A stretch of 58,370 nucleotides of DNA from Avisuccinivibrio sp964424565 (GTDB taxonomy: Bacteria > Pseudomonadota > Gammaproteobacteria > Enterobacterales > Succinivibrionaceae), in contig CAYRIZ010000005.1 of NCBI GenBank assembly GCA_964424565.1, positions 1 through 58,370 on the forward strand, in the 5' to 3' direction. The notes beneath the pieces are model-generated. The model saw nothing but the letters and a program-made list of their open reading frames with translations, made no database searches and was not told where the DNA came from. The position numbers and the translations under genes are program-made. Position 1 is the first letter of the stretch. Every line of letters starts with the position of its first letter. Positions 26,472-35,437 of this stretch are shown here, piece after piece.

Positions 26472-28277
26472 CTAATTTCCCTGTATTTTAATAGGGAAAT
26501 GATTGTCTGCACTATAGTAAGCCTGACAGTCCGCCTTACCGTCTGCCGAGGGCTGACAGATAATGCGCGGCAGAGTGTAGGAGCTGTTGTCCGGACATAC
26601 CGCCCGCCCGGCAGCTTCAATGGTCAGGGTGCCGCCTGAATAGCTGGGATTGGCCCTGACTGTGCATTTGCTCTTGTCCTGTCTTTCCACCACCAGCTCC
26701 CCGCTGCCCTGTTTGTAGTTGTAGCTGAGGTTAAGCGGTTTGCCGGTGGAAGTATCCATCATGCCGGACACGGCCTTCCAGTTGCCTTCCAAAAAGCTCA
26801 AATTGCCTCCGGCGGCAGTGCTGTTGCTGTCCGGCAGTCTCAGCTCCCCGCCGGCATTCTGCGACTGTGCCTGCTCTGCAGCTGCAGGATCGGGCAGCGG
26901 CATGTTCTGCCTGCTGAGGGCCTGCGTCTCCTCCGACGTCAGCAGGACATTGTTGACTGGCACCGGCTCCTCCGGCAGTACTTCTGCCTGCTCAGGCAGA
27001 GCAGCCGGCGCCTCTCCTTTATACCAAGGCTCGTTGAAGGCGGTGGCAATGGGATCCACTGTGGCCACTTCAGGATCCACTGCTGCAGCCGGCTCAACCA
27101 CTGCTTCCTTGGTTTCTGCCGGCACTAAATTCTCTGCCACCGCCGGTACAGCTGTATTGACCTTCTCCGGCTCGGCGGCCAGGTTATTTTGCGGTGGGCT
27201 CTGTTCCTCAGGCGGCAGCACTGTCTCCTGCCGGACCGGCTCAGTTGTGCTGGACCCCGAGCTCCCACCCCAGCCGGACAGCAGCCGCCAGGCCAGCCAG
27301 AGCAGCAACAGCAAAAGCAGCAGCAACAGCAGGATCTTCAGCCATTTGCCCAGCTGACTGCCGCCGGCGGCCGGCGCGGCTGCAGCAGGCGGGGGAGAAG
27401 ACCAGTCAGCGGCGGCAGTGGAATTGGAATTGACGGTGGAGGTTCTCTCCTCGTTAATATGCCGGCTGAAACTGCCGCCTGGAGGCGCTGACCAATCTGC
27501 CGCCGGAGCCGCCGGCTGTTGCGGCGGCAGGGGAGCTGCAGGCTCAGGGATGTCGTCTTCCTTCTCCACACCTTTATCTGCAGGAGGATCAGGCCAGGCG
27601 GCAGAAGCTTCAGGCGGCGGCACAGCTGTATTCTCACTGCCGTCCGCAGCCGCGGATGGAGATACACTGCCCTCTCCTCCTTCCTCTGCAGCCTGAGCAG
27701 AAGTGGCCGCAGCACCTGCGGCGGTGGCAGCAGCAGCTGCACGGGGGTGGCGCAGGCAGGAGAAGGGATCGAGCCCGGTACGGCTGCCCTGGGCCAGAAA
27801 GCCCCAAAAAGTCACCACCGGCTGCCCGTCTACTATATAAATATAGTCAGGGCCGGGAAAATGCACGGCCGGCAGCCGGCTGCGCCCGCCCTGCCCGGTC
27901 AGATAATGGGCAAACAGTCTGGCATTGCCGTCACCGCTGAGCTGCAGCAGTTCATCGGCAAAGCCCTCCAGCTCAAAGGCAAAGCTCTGCAGCTCCTTTA
28001 AGGCCTGTTCCCGCTCCTCGGCCCGGGCATTCTTCCAGGGGATCACCCTGTAGCCGCGTTCAGGCGAGGCCGGCGCAAAGGAAACAAACCATTCCACCTG
28101 CTTGTAGTCCGGGCTGAATTTGGGTTTGGCCAGAAAGCGGCTTAAGGCCGCCCCGCGCCCGGGTATGCGTGACACGGCATCCCTGAAGGCATCTGCATGC
28201 TGATAAACCGGAGCACCGTCCTGACCGATGGGCACAAAGTCACTCAGCCTTCCTCTGCACAGCATTGCGCTTAACAT
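26472..28277 (-). CDS. srfA: SrfA-like membrane protein
   Basis: 601 residues. The N-terminal domain (about 1-190) has MLCRGRLSDFVPIGQDGAPVY, WFVSFAPASPERGYRVIPW and VDGQPVVTFWGFL, matching my memory of Srf virulence factor A. An Ala/Pro-rich linker follows. One long leucine-rich membrane segment lies at about 312-332 (KILLLLLLLLLLLWLAW). Then comes a Pro/Glu-rich periplasmic part and a C-terminal domain (about 505-601; FLEGNWKAVSGMMD) with paired cysteines. The start follows GAGGAA and lies 3 bases past the stop of the preceding vWA gene, indicating translational coupling. Confidence 0.72.
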   Translation of the reverse strand: MLSAMLCRGRLSDFVPIGQDGAPVYQHADAFRDAVSRIPGRGAALSRFLAKPKFSPDYKQVEWFVSFAPASPERGYRVIPWKNARAEEREQALKELQSFAFELEGFADELLQLSGDGNARLFAHYLTGQGGRSRLPAVHFPGPDYIYIVDGQPVVTFWGFLAQGSRTGLDPFSCLRHPRAAAAATAAGAAATSAQAAEEGGEGSVSPSAAADGSENTAVPPPEASAAWPDPPADKGVEKEDDIPEPAAPLPPQQPAAPAADWSAPPGGSFSRHINEERTSTVNSNSTAAADWSSPPPAAAAPAAGGSQLGKWLKILLLLLLLLLLLWLAWRLLSGWGGSSGSSTTEPVRQETVLPPEEQSPPQNNLAAEPEKVNTAVPAVAENLVPAETKEAVVEPAAAVDPEVATVDPIATAFNEPWYKGEAPAALPEQAEVLPEEPVPVNNVLLTSEETQALSRQNMPLPDPAAAEQAQSQNAGGELRLPDSNSTAAGGNLSFLEGNWKAVSGMMDTSTGKPLNLSYNYKQGSGELVVERQDKSKCTVRANPSYSGGTLTIEAAGRAVCPDNSSYTLPRIICQPSADGKADCQAYYSADNHFPIKIQGN

Positions 28278-28280
28278 GAT

Positions 28281-29915
28281 TTATTCCTCACACACTTCAT
28301 TGAGATCAGAGCCTACCTGCTGCAGCTGCCGGGCAAACTCGGCGGCATTCTGCGGCTGGAACACCCTGCCGCCGGTGGCTGAAGCCACGCATTTCAGCCC
28401 GCTGATACTGTTGTCCAAAATCACCACATGAATTTTCAAATCCGGCTGGTAGCGGTGAATAGTCTGCGCCCGCCGGCATATATCTGAAAGCTCATGGCCG
28501 CAGGCATCAAGACCGTCGGAAATCATCACTGCCTCCACCCGGCCTGCAGTATTTTGGGCAGATTCTGCCACCTGATTTAAGCCAGACATCAAAGCGGTAC
28601 CATTGCCCAGCGGCTTTAAGTCATTGATCATGCCGCGCAGGGAGAAACGGCTCTGCCGGCTGCCGCCGAACCAGCCGTAATTGCGGGCGGCAGGACAGCT
28701 GTTGATGTCGATCAAATTCACCCGCACAGCCGTGCTGATATTGTCTATCATGCCTGTGGCGGCCTGTTTGGCCGCTTCCATGCGGGTGGACTGACTGCTG
28801 CCCAGACGCTCAAACATGGAAGCCGAGCCGTCTACAGCCAAAATCAGGGAAGGCAGTTTGTTTTCCTGTCGTAAGGTGGTGCATTTGGGTTTGGGAGCCG
28901 GGGCGGCAGTTTTGGCAGGAGAAAAAGCCTGCTCCCTGACGGGAGCAGGAGTTGGGTCGGACGCTGCGGCAGGCTGGGGCCTGTTCTCCGGCAGCGGACC
29001 TATCATGCGGCTCTTTTCTTCCGTCTCGGGGAAAGGTGCAATAAAAGAAGTTCTGCCTTCAGGCAGTGGTGCAATCATGGCCGGGGATGGTGCAGGATCT
29101 GCCTCCTGCTGCTTTACCTCATTTACCCCAGGCTGTTTTTCACCAGACAAATTCACCGCCGGCAGGTTAGCATCCGGCATGTTCACGTTCACCTCAGGCA
29201 AATTCATTTCCGGCAGATTTGCCTCAGGCAGGTTTACATCCGGCAGATTCATCTCCGGCATGGTTACGTCCGGTAAATTCGCATCCGGCAGGTTTATCTC
29301 CGGTATGTTCACGTCCGGCAGATTTAACCCTGAACTGTCTGCAGATTTGGCAGCCGGGGCAGACGGCACATCTGGTTCCGGCTTTGCTTCATCATCGTCC
29401 TGCAGCAGCCAGGCCGCCAGGGCAGCTGCCAGCAGCAGCAACAGCAAAAGCAGCAGCCAGGGCAGTTTGGAGCGCGGGGATTTTGCCGCCTCAGCCGCTG
29501 CCGGCTCAGCCGGAGCCGCTGCCGCAGGAGGAGGATCGTTTTTTAAGATCACCGGCAGGATCACCTTATTGCCGGCTACGGCGATCAAATGCCGCGGATT
29601 GTTGATGCAGTCCAGCACAAAGGAGGCCGCGGCGGCATAAGGTCCCTGCTGCATGCCGGATACGGCGGCGGCCAGCTGTGCACTTTTGCCCTGGAAAAAG
29701 GCATCTGCCGCCATGCCGTCGGCACTGTGCACCTCACCTTCGAGAAAAGTGTAGAAACTGCAGTAGTTTCCCTCCACCTCCGGCAGGGCCAGCAGATTGA
29801 GCAGTTCAGGCTGCAGACTGCGCTCCAGATAGGAAATGAAGTCGGCTGAGTGCTGCACAAAGGCGGCACTCTCTGCTGTAAGCTGATCTAATCTAAAGGA
29901 GGCGGCCCGCTGCAT
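28281..29915 (-). CDS. membrane-anchored vWA protein with pentapeptide tandem repeats
   Basis: 544 residues. A cytoplasmic N-domain (about 1-150) is followed by a membrane segment (LPWLLLLLLLLLAAALAAWL, about 165-185). A periplasmic stretch of eleven N-[LIM]-P-[DE]-x five-residue units follows (about 205-265), then a Pro-rich linker. A von Willebrand A domain (about 352-540) has an intact metal site: DGSAS, GNGTAL and SDGLD. Cysteines in the vWA part suit disulphides in the periplasm. Such domains bind ligands or partner proteins through a divalent metal. It sits between the TagR-like gene and srfA. No named family is recognised for the whole. Confidence 0.8.
   Translation of the reverse strand: MQRAASFRLDQLTAESAAFVQHSADFISYLERSLQPELLNLLALPEVEGNYCSFYTFLEGEVHSADGMAADAFFQGKSAQLAAAVSGMQQGPYAAAASFVLDCINNPRHLIAVAGNKVILPVILKNDPPPAAAAPAEPAAAEAAKSPRSKLPWLLLLLLLLLAAALAAWLLQDDDEAKPEPDVPSAPAAKSADSSGLNLPDVNIPEINLPDANLPDVTMPEMNLPDVNLPEANLPEMNLPEVNVNMPDANLPAVNLSGEKQPGVNEVKQQEADPAPSPAMIAPLPEGRTSFIAPFPETEEKSRMIGPLPENRPQPAAASDPTPAPVREQAFSPAKTAAPAPKPKCTTLRQENKLPSLILAVDGSASMFERLGSSQSTRMEAAKQAATGMIDNISTAVRVNLIDINSCPAARNYGWFGGSRQSRFSLRGMINDLKPLGNGTALMSGLNQVAESAQNTAGRVEAVMISDGLDACGHELSDICRRAQTIHRYQPDLKIHVVILDNSISGLKCVASATGGRVFQPQNAAEFARQLQQVGSDLNEVCEE
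29130..29345. repeat. 15-bp (five-codon) tandem repeat inside the vWA gene
   Basis: On the minus strand the gene encodes eleven full copies of N-[LIM]-P-[DE]-x (for example NLPDV, NIPEI, NLPEA), with one two-residue interruption. The units differ at third codon positions, so the array is old enough to have drifted while the protein pattern held. Confidence 0.85.
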
Positions 29916-29966
29916 AATCTGCCCTCAATCCTGAAATTTCCTCTCCCCCCTGCCCTGCCGCTGCAC

Positions 29967-31577
29967 CTACTTGCCGGCCTTGCGAGCGGCGGCAGTCAGG
30001 GAATAGCATTTGTCATTGAACTTCTGCAGACTGCTCTGCAGATCGCTGTTTTGCTGATAAGCCTTGAGTTCACTCAGGTAAATTTTGATGTACTGCCCTA
30101 TTTGATTGTTGTGCCCCTGTCCCTCCACGGACTGCAGGGCACTGTCCAGCCCGGCCTCCAGCTCGGCGGCTGAGTACAGGCCGCGGGTTTCGGCCACCTG
30201 ATTGGCAAAGAACAGCGTCAGGAAATCTTCCCCGGCCTGCTCGTCGCGCAGTCTGTCCTGCAGGCGCTGCATCCTGTCTTCATCCAGTTTGACGGCCGGA
30301 TTGCTCTGTGCCAGTCTTATGGTAGCCTCCACCCCCTCGCGCATAATGCGGGCATTGGCCACATTCATGCAGATCAGTCCCCCGGAGCGCAGATTATTGG
30401 CCACAGCCCTTCTTCTCATCTCATCGCGCTCATCCTGAGCCCTGACCATGTTCAGGCGCAGCTCACCCAAAGCCGAGACCAGTTCCTGATTGCGCTGCTG
30501 CAGGGAATTGTTTTCCGCCTCGGTTTTGGCCTGCCGGTCGGTGATCTCCTGATTGTGCCTGATGATTTCCCCCAGGCGGGCCAGCGCGGCGGCATCAGCG
30601 CTGCCGTCATCGGCCTCCAGGGCTGCAGCTTCAGCATTTAGGCTGTCCACCTCATGCATATTGGTCAATACCGGCAGGGCCAGCACCAGGCGCATGCCCA
30701 GATCTTTGGCCGACGACTCCCGGCCGTTGAGAAAGTAGGGTCGCTCCACGCGTAAGGCTGAGGTCATGTCTGCCGCCGAGGTCAAAAATGAGCCGCCGCG
30801 GGCGGTGAAGCCGCCGGGCTGACCGTGCAGGCGGCCGGTGCGGGTTATATAGTAGGCATCGGAGGTCATCTCCTGGGCATTGCCCAGCAGATCGAAAATA
30901 CCCAGCGGATTGGGCTTCAGCCTGCCGCCCAGGTTTAATTTACCATTGGAGGAATTGGCGCCGGCATGCCAGGCATAATCGCGCAGAGAGCCTTCTGATA
31001 CAAAAGTAGCTGCCTCAAACTGCGCCTGCCCCACCGCCAGGCCACCGCGCAGGGCAAATTCATATTCGCTGTCGGTGGGCAGGCGGGCAAAGGCTTTGAC
31101 CTCACCCTCTGCCGGGGTATCGGCGGCTGAGGCCAGATACTGGGAATAGCGGCGGGCGGCCTCCACGGCATCAAACCAGCTGATGGAAACTACAGGATAG
31201 CGCAGCTTATTGCCCGGCTGCGGGCATTTGTCCGCCATCAGGGCCTCATACTGCAGCTGCGTCATTTCATATTTGGCCATCAGATAATAATAGCCCTGCC
31301 GATCATGAAAACTGCCCTGTATGTAGCGGATATTGGGCGACTGGGAGATGGTGCTGGCGCTGTCCGGCGAGCCGGCGGTGAATTTGTGATCGCTCAGCCG
31401 CCCCGGAGCCCGGGAAGTGTAGACCTTACGGAAGGCCATGCGCATATTGCAGGGCATGGACAGGATCACATCGCCCTCCAGCGGCTGGGGATTGTAGAAT
31501 TTTTCATCCAGCTCAGCCGCTCCGGCCAGGGCCGGCAGCAGCAGTAAAGCCGCCATCCATCCTTTCAATTGCCTCAT
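29967..31577 (-). CDS. tagR: periplasmic SUMF1-domain protein (TagR-like) with coiled coil
   Basis: 536 residues. The signal peptide is MRQLKGWMAALLLLPALAGA. A formylglycine-generating-enzyme (SUMF1) fold spans about 85-330: MAKYEMTQLQYEALM, YPVVSISWFDAVEAARRYS, RLPTDSEYEFALRGG, NPLGIFDLLGNAQEM, and LGMRLVLALP. A C-terminal coiled-coil extension (about 345-536) is not part of typical SUMF1. The active-site cysteine pair of true formylglycine enzymes is not seen. In Pseudomonas TagR, a periplasmic SUMF1-like protein, is needed to activate PpkA. The gene overlaps the permease gene upstream by four bases. Confidence 0.8.
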   Translation of the reverse strand: MRQLKGWMAALLLLPALAGAAELDEKFYNPQPLEGDVILSMPCNMRMAFRKVYTSRAPGRLSDHKFTAGSPDSASTISQSPNIRYIQGSFHDRQGYYYLMAKYEMTQLQYEALMADKCPQPGNKLRYPVVSISWFDAVEAARRYSQYLASAADTPAEGEVKAFARLPTDSEYEFALRGGLAVGQAQFEAATFVSEGSLRDYAWHAGANSSNGKLNLGGRLKPNPLGIFDLLGNAQEMTSDAYYITRTGRLHGQPGGFTARGGSFLTSAADMTSALRVERPYFLNGRESSAKDLGMRLVLALPVLTNMHEVDSLNAEAAALEADDGSADAAALARLGEIIRHNQEITDRQAKTEAENNSLQQRNQELVSALGELRLNMVRAQDERDEMRRRAVANNLRSGGLICMNVANARIMREGVEATIRLAQSNPAVKLDEDRMQRLQDRLRDEQAGEDFLTLFFANQVAETRGLYSAAELEAGLDSALQSVEGQGHNNQIGQYIKIYLSELKAYQQNSDLQSSLQKFNDKCYSLTAAARKAGK

Positions 31578-32776
31578 GCTCCCTCCCGCAGCAGTTCAGC
31601 CGTCTGCCGCCCGGCATAGTTGACATACATGGCCCCGGCACTGAGCAGCCACAGCAGCACCTGCAGCAGCAGCCCCAAAATCAGGGCTGCACTCCAGGGC
31701 AGCTGCGCTATCTGCGCTCCGGCCAGAGCCTGGGAAAACTGTGTATTGATAAAAGCCGCCCCCGCCTCATACAAAGCCCAGGCCAGCACAAAGGCCGCCA
31801 GGGCACAGCAGGAATTTTTGCAGGCTATGAACAAGGTCAGCTCCAGGCGGTTTAAGCCCAGCAGCTGCAGCATGGCCATGGTGCGGCTGCGGTTGTGCAG
31901 CTGCAGGTGTACCAGACCGCAGCAGGCCAGCACCCCGCCGGCGGCACTGACGGCGGCCACCACCCAGAAGATGGAGGACAGCACGCTGTCCACCGCCTTT
32001 AAACTGACTATATCAGCAACCTTGGAGCCGGCTATCTCCCGCTGCAGGGAGCGGATCTTGGCGCTGAGCTTGAGCACCCCGTCCAGATCGGTGGCATAAA
32101 GCCTGATGCCGGCGGCATAGCGGCTGCGATCAGGCTCCACCCCGCCCTCAGTGAAAACAGGCGGCTCATTGCCGGCCTTAAAATCTGCCAGATAAATTAA
32201 GGTGTCCTGATTAAGACAGGCCGACTGCTGCCCGCAGAAAGCTGGATTGATGATGCCGGTGACGGTAAAGGGCACTTCAGCCTTGCGGGTAAGGCCGTCC
32301 TTGATGCGCTGCACCGACAGCAGCACGTGATCTCCGGGCTGCACCTGCAGGGTGGTGGCCAGCGGCGCGGAGAGCACTATCTCCTTCCGGCCCGGCGGCA
32401 GAATGCCCGAGCGCAGCAGCAGAGGATCGCCCTCCCCGCTGGGCATTAGGATCACCCGGCGGTTGAATTTGCCGCTGGAGGGGGCGCGCAGCACCGCCTC
32501 GGCATTGAGGGACACCGGCTTGATGGCCATAAAGGCCACATCAGGATCATCCTGCAGGGCCGTATACAGCTGCATACCGCCGTCATTGCCGGCAATGACT
32601 ATCTCAAAATTGGCCGGATTGCCTATGATCTGCTGCTCTAAGTGGGCAATTACCCCGCTTTTCAGCGACCACAACAGCAGCAGCGGGGCGGCCAGGGCGG
32701 TAAGCGCGGCAGTCAGCACCACATTGGCCCGCCATTCGTAGCGCAGCAGGGCCAGCGCCAGGCGCAGCAGCATCAT
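31574..32776 (-). CDS. tagS: ABC transporter permease, FtsX/MacB type (TagS-like)
   Basis: 400 residues. One N-terminal membrane segment, a periplasmic domain of roughly 220 residues, and three C-terminal segments (ILGLLLQVLLWLLSAGAMYV is the last) give the FtsX-like layout. This is the layout of TagS. The ATPase gene directly upstream overlaps it by ATGA, and the SUMF1 gene directly downstream overlaps it too. Such transporters usually work as mechanotransducers or lipoprotein-handling machines rather than solute pumps. Confidence 0.82.
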   Translation of the reverse strand: MMLLRLALALLRYEWRANVVLTAALTALAAPLLLLWSLKSGVIAHLEQQIIGNPANFEIVIAGNDGGMQLYTALQDDPDVAFMAIKPVSLNAEAVLRAPSSGKFNRRVILMPSGEGDPLLLRSGILPPGRKEIVLSAPLATTLQVQPGDHVLLSVQRIKDGLTRKAEVPFTVTGIINPAFCGQQSACLNQDTLIYLADFKAGNEPPVFTEGGVEPDRSRYAAGIRLYATDLDGVLKLSAKIRSLQREIAGSKVADIVSLKAVDSVLSSIFWVVAAVSAAGGVLACCGLVHLQLHNRSRTMAMLQLLGLNRLELTLFIACKNSCCALAAFVLAWALYEAGAAFINTQFSQALAGAQIAQLPWSAALILGLLLQVLLWLLSAGAMYVNYAGRQTAELLREGA

Positions 32777-33516
32777 AAGCCGCTCCTCCCGGCTGCCGCC
32801 GGCACAAAAACACTTTGCTCGGGACCGCTCAGCTCTTTGGCATAGGAGTAAAGCTCAAAGCCCTGCAGCAGTTCCAGGGCATGGGTGACGGTAAGGCAGA
32901 GCAGCTGCCTGGTGCGGCAGTATTCCTCAATTAAAGCCAGCAGCTGCCGGCCGTGGGCAGGATCCAGCGCCGCCGTGGGCTCATCTATCAGCAGCAGCTG
33001 CGGCTGATGAGCCAGCGCCCGCACAAAGGAGGCGCGCTGCAGCTGACCTACTGACAGCTGATGCGGATAGCAGTCAGCAATACGCGGCGGCAGCCCCAGC
33101 TGCCGGCACAGCTCCAGCAGTAAACTGCATCTCTCGTCCGGATTTACGGTATTAAGGCCCAAAGCGCGGCGGGCCTTGTTGGCCGACTGAATCTGCAGCA
33201 GGAAATTGGCGCGCACGGTCAGAAAATCCACCAGCCCGCCGCTTTGCGGCATAAAGCCTACAGCCGTGCGGGCATAAAGCGCGCGCCTTTTGGGACTTAG
33301 GGCCAGCAGATCGCAGTCGCCTATGGTATAGCTGCCAAAACAGGCATGCTCATTGAACAGCCCCAGGCACTCCAGCAGCGTGGACTTGCCGGTACCGGAC
33401 ATGCCCACCAGGGCGGCGGGGCGGCCGGCCTTAATACACAGCTCGGGCAGGACGACGGTAAAGGCAAAGCCGTCGCCCTGCCAGCTGCAGCGCAAATCCC
33501 TGACCTGCAGCTGCAT
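32773..33516 (-). CDS. tagT: ABC transporter ATP-binding protein (TagT-like)
   Basis: 247 residues. Walker A is GMSGTGKSTLLECLGL (about 38-53), the signature is LSVGQLQRASFVRAL, Walker B is LLLIDEPTAALDP, and a late switch His lies in VTHALELL. It is of the LolD/MacB subfamily, which fits the FtsX-like partner. Its ATG overlaps the stop codon of the periplasmic vWA gene (TGATG), and its stop overlaps the permease start, so the three are likely made in fixed ratio. Confidence 0.88.
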   Translation of the reverse strand: MQLQVRDLRCSWQGDGFAFTVVLPELCIKAGRPAALVGMSGTGKSTLLECLGLFNEHACFGSYTIGDCDLLALSPKRRALYARTAVGFMPQSGGLVDFLTVRANFLLQIQSANKARRALGLNTVNPDERCSLLLELCRQLGLPPRIADCYPHQLSVGQLQRASFVRALAHQPQLLLIDEPTAALDPAHGRQLLALIEEYCRTRQLLCLTVTHALELLQGFELYSYAKELSGPEQSVFVPAAAGRSGL

Positions 33517-35417
33517 CAGGGCAGGCTCTCCAGCGGTATGGGGTACACCGCTTCCTGATCGGCAGCCTCCGGAGCCAGCTGCAGCCAGCGATCCGCATCT
33601 TCAATGCAGCGGCGGTAATACTCCAGTTTGCTTTCCAAATCGCGGATGAGATTGTTCTGCTCTTCCGGGCTCATCATGATCCAGTCCTCCTCCGTCAGCC
33701 CGGCTATGGCACTGCGGTAAGGCAGATCATCCAGATATTCACCCAAAAGTCCCATCTGCGCTATGCTCAGGGTGCTCTGCTGCGCCACCAGTCCGGCGTC
33801 ATTGTTCATGGCTGCCGCCAGAGAGAGCAGATTGCTGAACATCTCCGAAGGCGCAAGCATGCCTATGCCGGCCTGCTCCAGCAGGGCCGAACAGACATCA
33901 TAAAGATCGGACAGCTGAGCCTTGGTGAGCAGCACCACCGGGGTGGCGGTGGGCTGATGATGCCTGATCAAATCGCGATCGGCCATAAAGCCGCGGAAGA
34001 TCTCCGGAGCGCGCTGCCCGCTCTGCGTGCCCAGATAGCGCAGGCGCATGGCCTGACCCACCAGGGCCAGATCCTGCTCCAGTCCGCTGGCGGCTCCGGC
34101 AGCCGAGCCGGCAGCATCCATGCCCAGGGAAGCCAGCTTGACCTGCTCGGTAATGGTTCTGGCGATCAGGCTGATATTGTTCCCAAAAGACTGCACATTG
34201 CCGGCATCCACAGGATAATACAGGGATTTCTGCACCGTCTGATTGAAGGTCAGATCTTCATACTGCGCCCTGGCCTTGTCGTGATTTTTGCGCCCGGCCG
34301 GGGTCAGCAGATGCATGGCATAAATGGCTGTATTGAAATACTCGGCCTCCTGGCGCAGCTGTACGGCATCCAGTCTGGTGGAGGAGTACTGACTGGCGCC
34401 TTCTATGGCTCCGGCATCGGTGATCAGAATGATGTAGCGGCCGCCGTAGCGGTTCCAGTCCACAGCTTCCAGGGCCGACAGCACGCCGGAGTAGGCATCC
34501 TCATCGAACAGTACGGAAGAAACAGAGGCCTGTTTGAGTTCGGCCACTTTCTGCTCAAAGGCCTCACCCGAGCTGACCTCGCCTGGTCTGACAAAGATCC
34601 TGGAGGTGTACTCCAGTCCCGGGGTGGCCCTGGTATCGGATCGGAAGGACACCAGACCAAACTGCACGCTGTCCTGCAGACCCTCGGCGGCTATGGTCTG
34701 ATAGACCTCATGTATGATTTCCTTGGTTTTGTCTATATAAGGCTGCATGGAAATGGAGGAATCGATCACAAAGACCATGGCGGCCTTAAAGGCGCCTATG
34801 GCCGCCGGCCCGCTCTGCGGACTGCGGTCGGTGACCGAGGCTATTTCCAACATGCGCACCGGCAAATCGTCGCTGTAGAACAAATCCTCCTGACTGGACA
34901 GGATGGGCAGCAGATAGAAATTCTGGGTGTAGTCAATCCAGGTGGCAGGCTCCTGAGCCACCACACCCGGAGCCCGGCCCTGCGTCTCCAGGGTGTACTG
35001 CAGCTCGCGCACCAAAGGCTGGGGATCGGCGGCCTGCACCAGATTTTCCAGATCCTGCTCCTCGGCGAAAATCATCGTTCGGTCGCGGTTGGCCGGATTG
35101 GTAAAGAAGAGTGCCGTCTGCATTTTCCAGGGCACGGTGCAGCGCTCATCGAGAAAACCGGCTATGGTGCCGGTGCTGTCCGGTCCTACCTGCAGCAGGC
35201 CCCGCTGCTGATCCCGGCCATAAACATAGTAACGGGAAAAGGCCGGTACCCGGCGGCCGACGCTGTTCTGCGGGGATGCCCGCAGTTCACACGAGGGCGT
35301 AGTCAGCACCCGCTGATACAAAGTGCTTTTGCCCTCCATCTTCAAAGGCTCCTGCGCCCAGGCCGCCGCCGTCAGCAGGCAGACGGCCGGCAACCACAGC
35401 CAGAATGCAGATTTCAT
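33516..35417 (-). CDS. periplasmic vWA protein resembling the PpkA sensor region
   Basis: 633 residues from the ATG at 35417, preceded by GGGAGAG; a longer start at 35441 would place charged residues before the signal. The signal peptide ends at AAAWA (about residue 21). An SH3-like N-part (TPSCELRASP...GLLQVGPDSTGTIAGFLD) precedes a vWA domain with metal site DSSIS (about 217) and an aspartate in ITDAGA. A helical C-terminal half follows. Both the order and the vWA sequence resemble the extracytoplasmic half of PpkA, the type VI threonine kinase. No kinase domain is present here or elsewhere in the operon. Confidence 0.75.
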   Translation of the reverse strand: MKSAFWLWLPAVCLLTAAAWAQEPLKMEGKSTLYQRVLTTPSCELRASPQNSVGRRVPAFSRYYVYGRDQQRGLLQVGPDSTGTIAGFLDERCTVPWKMQTALFFTNPANRDRTMIFAEEQDLENLVQAADPQPLVRELQYTLETQGRAPGVVAQEPATWIDYTQNFYLLPILSSQEDLFYSDDLPVRMLEIASVTDRSPQSGPAAIGAFKAAMVFVIDSSISMQPYIDKTKEIIHEVYQTIAAEGLQDSVQFGLVSFRSDTRATPGLEYTSRIFVRPGEVSSGEAFEQKVAELKQASVSSVLFDEDAYSGVLSALEAVDWNRYGGRYIILITDAGAIEGASQYSSTRLDAVQLRQEAEYFNTAIYAMHLLTPAGRKNHDKARAQYEDLTFNQTVQKSLYYPVDAGNVQSFGNNISLIARTITEQVKLASLGMDAAGSAAGAASGLEQDLALVGQAMRLRYLGTQSGQRAPEIFRGFMADRDLIRHHQPTATPVVLLTKAQLSDLYDVCSALLEQAGIGMLAPSEMFSNLLSLAAAMNNDAGLVAQQSTLSIAQMGLLGEYLDDLPYRSAIAGLTEEDWIMMSPEEQNNLIRDLESKLEYYRRCIEDADRWLQLAPEAADQEAVYPIPLESLP

Positions 35418-35437
35418 GCTCTCCCTCCCCCGTGATG

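Noticed and set aside
33957..35435. 492-codon plus-strand open frame
   Set aside because: It lies wholly opposite the vWA gene, which has a signal peptide, a metal site and overlapping neighbours. Its own product has no recognisable domain and the composition of a GC-rich antisense shadow.
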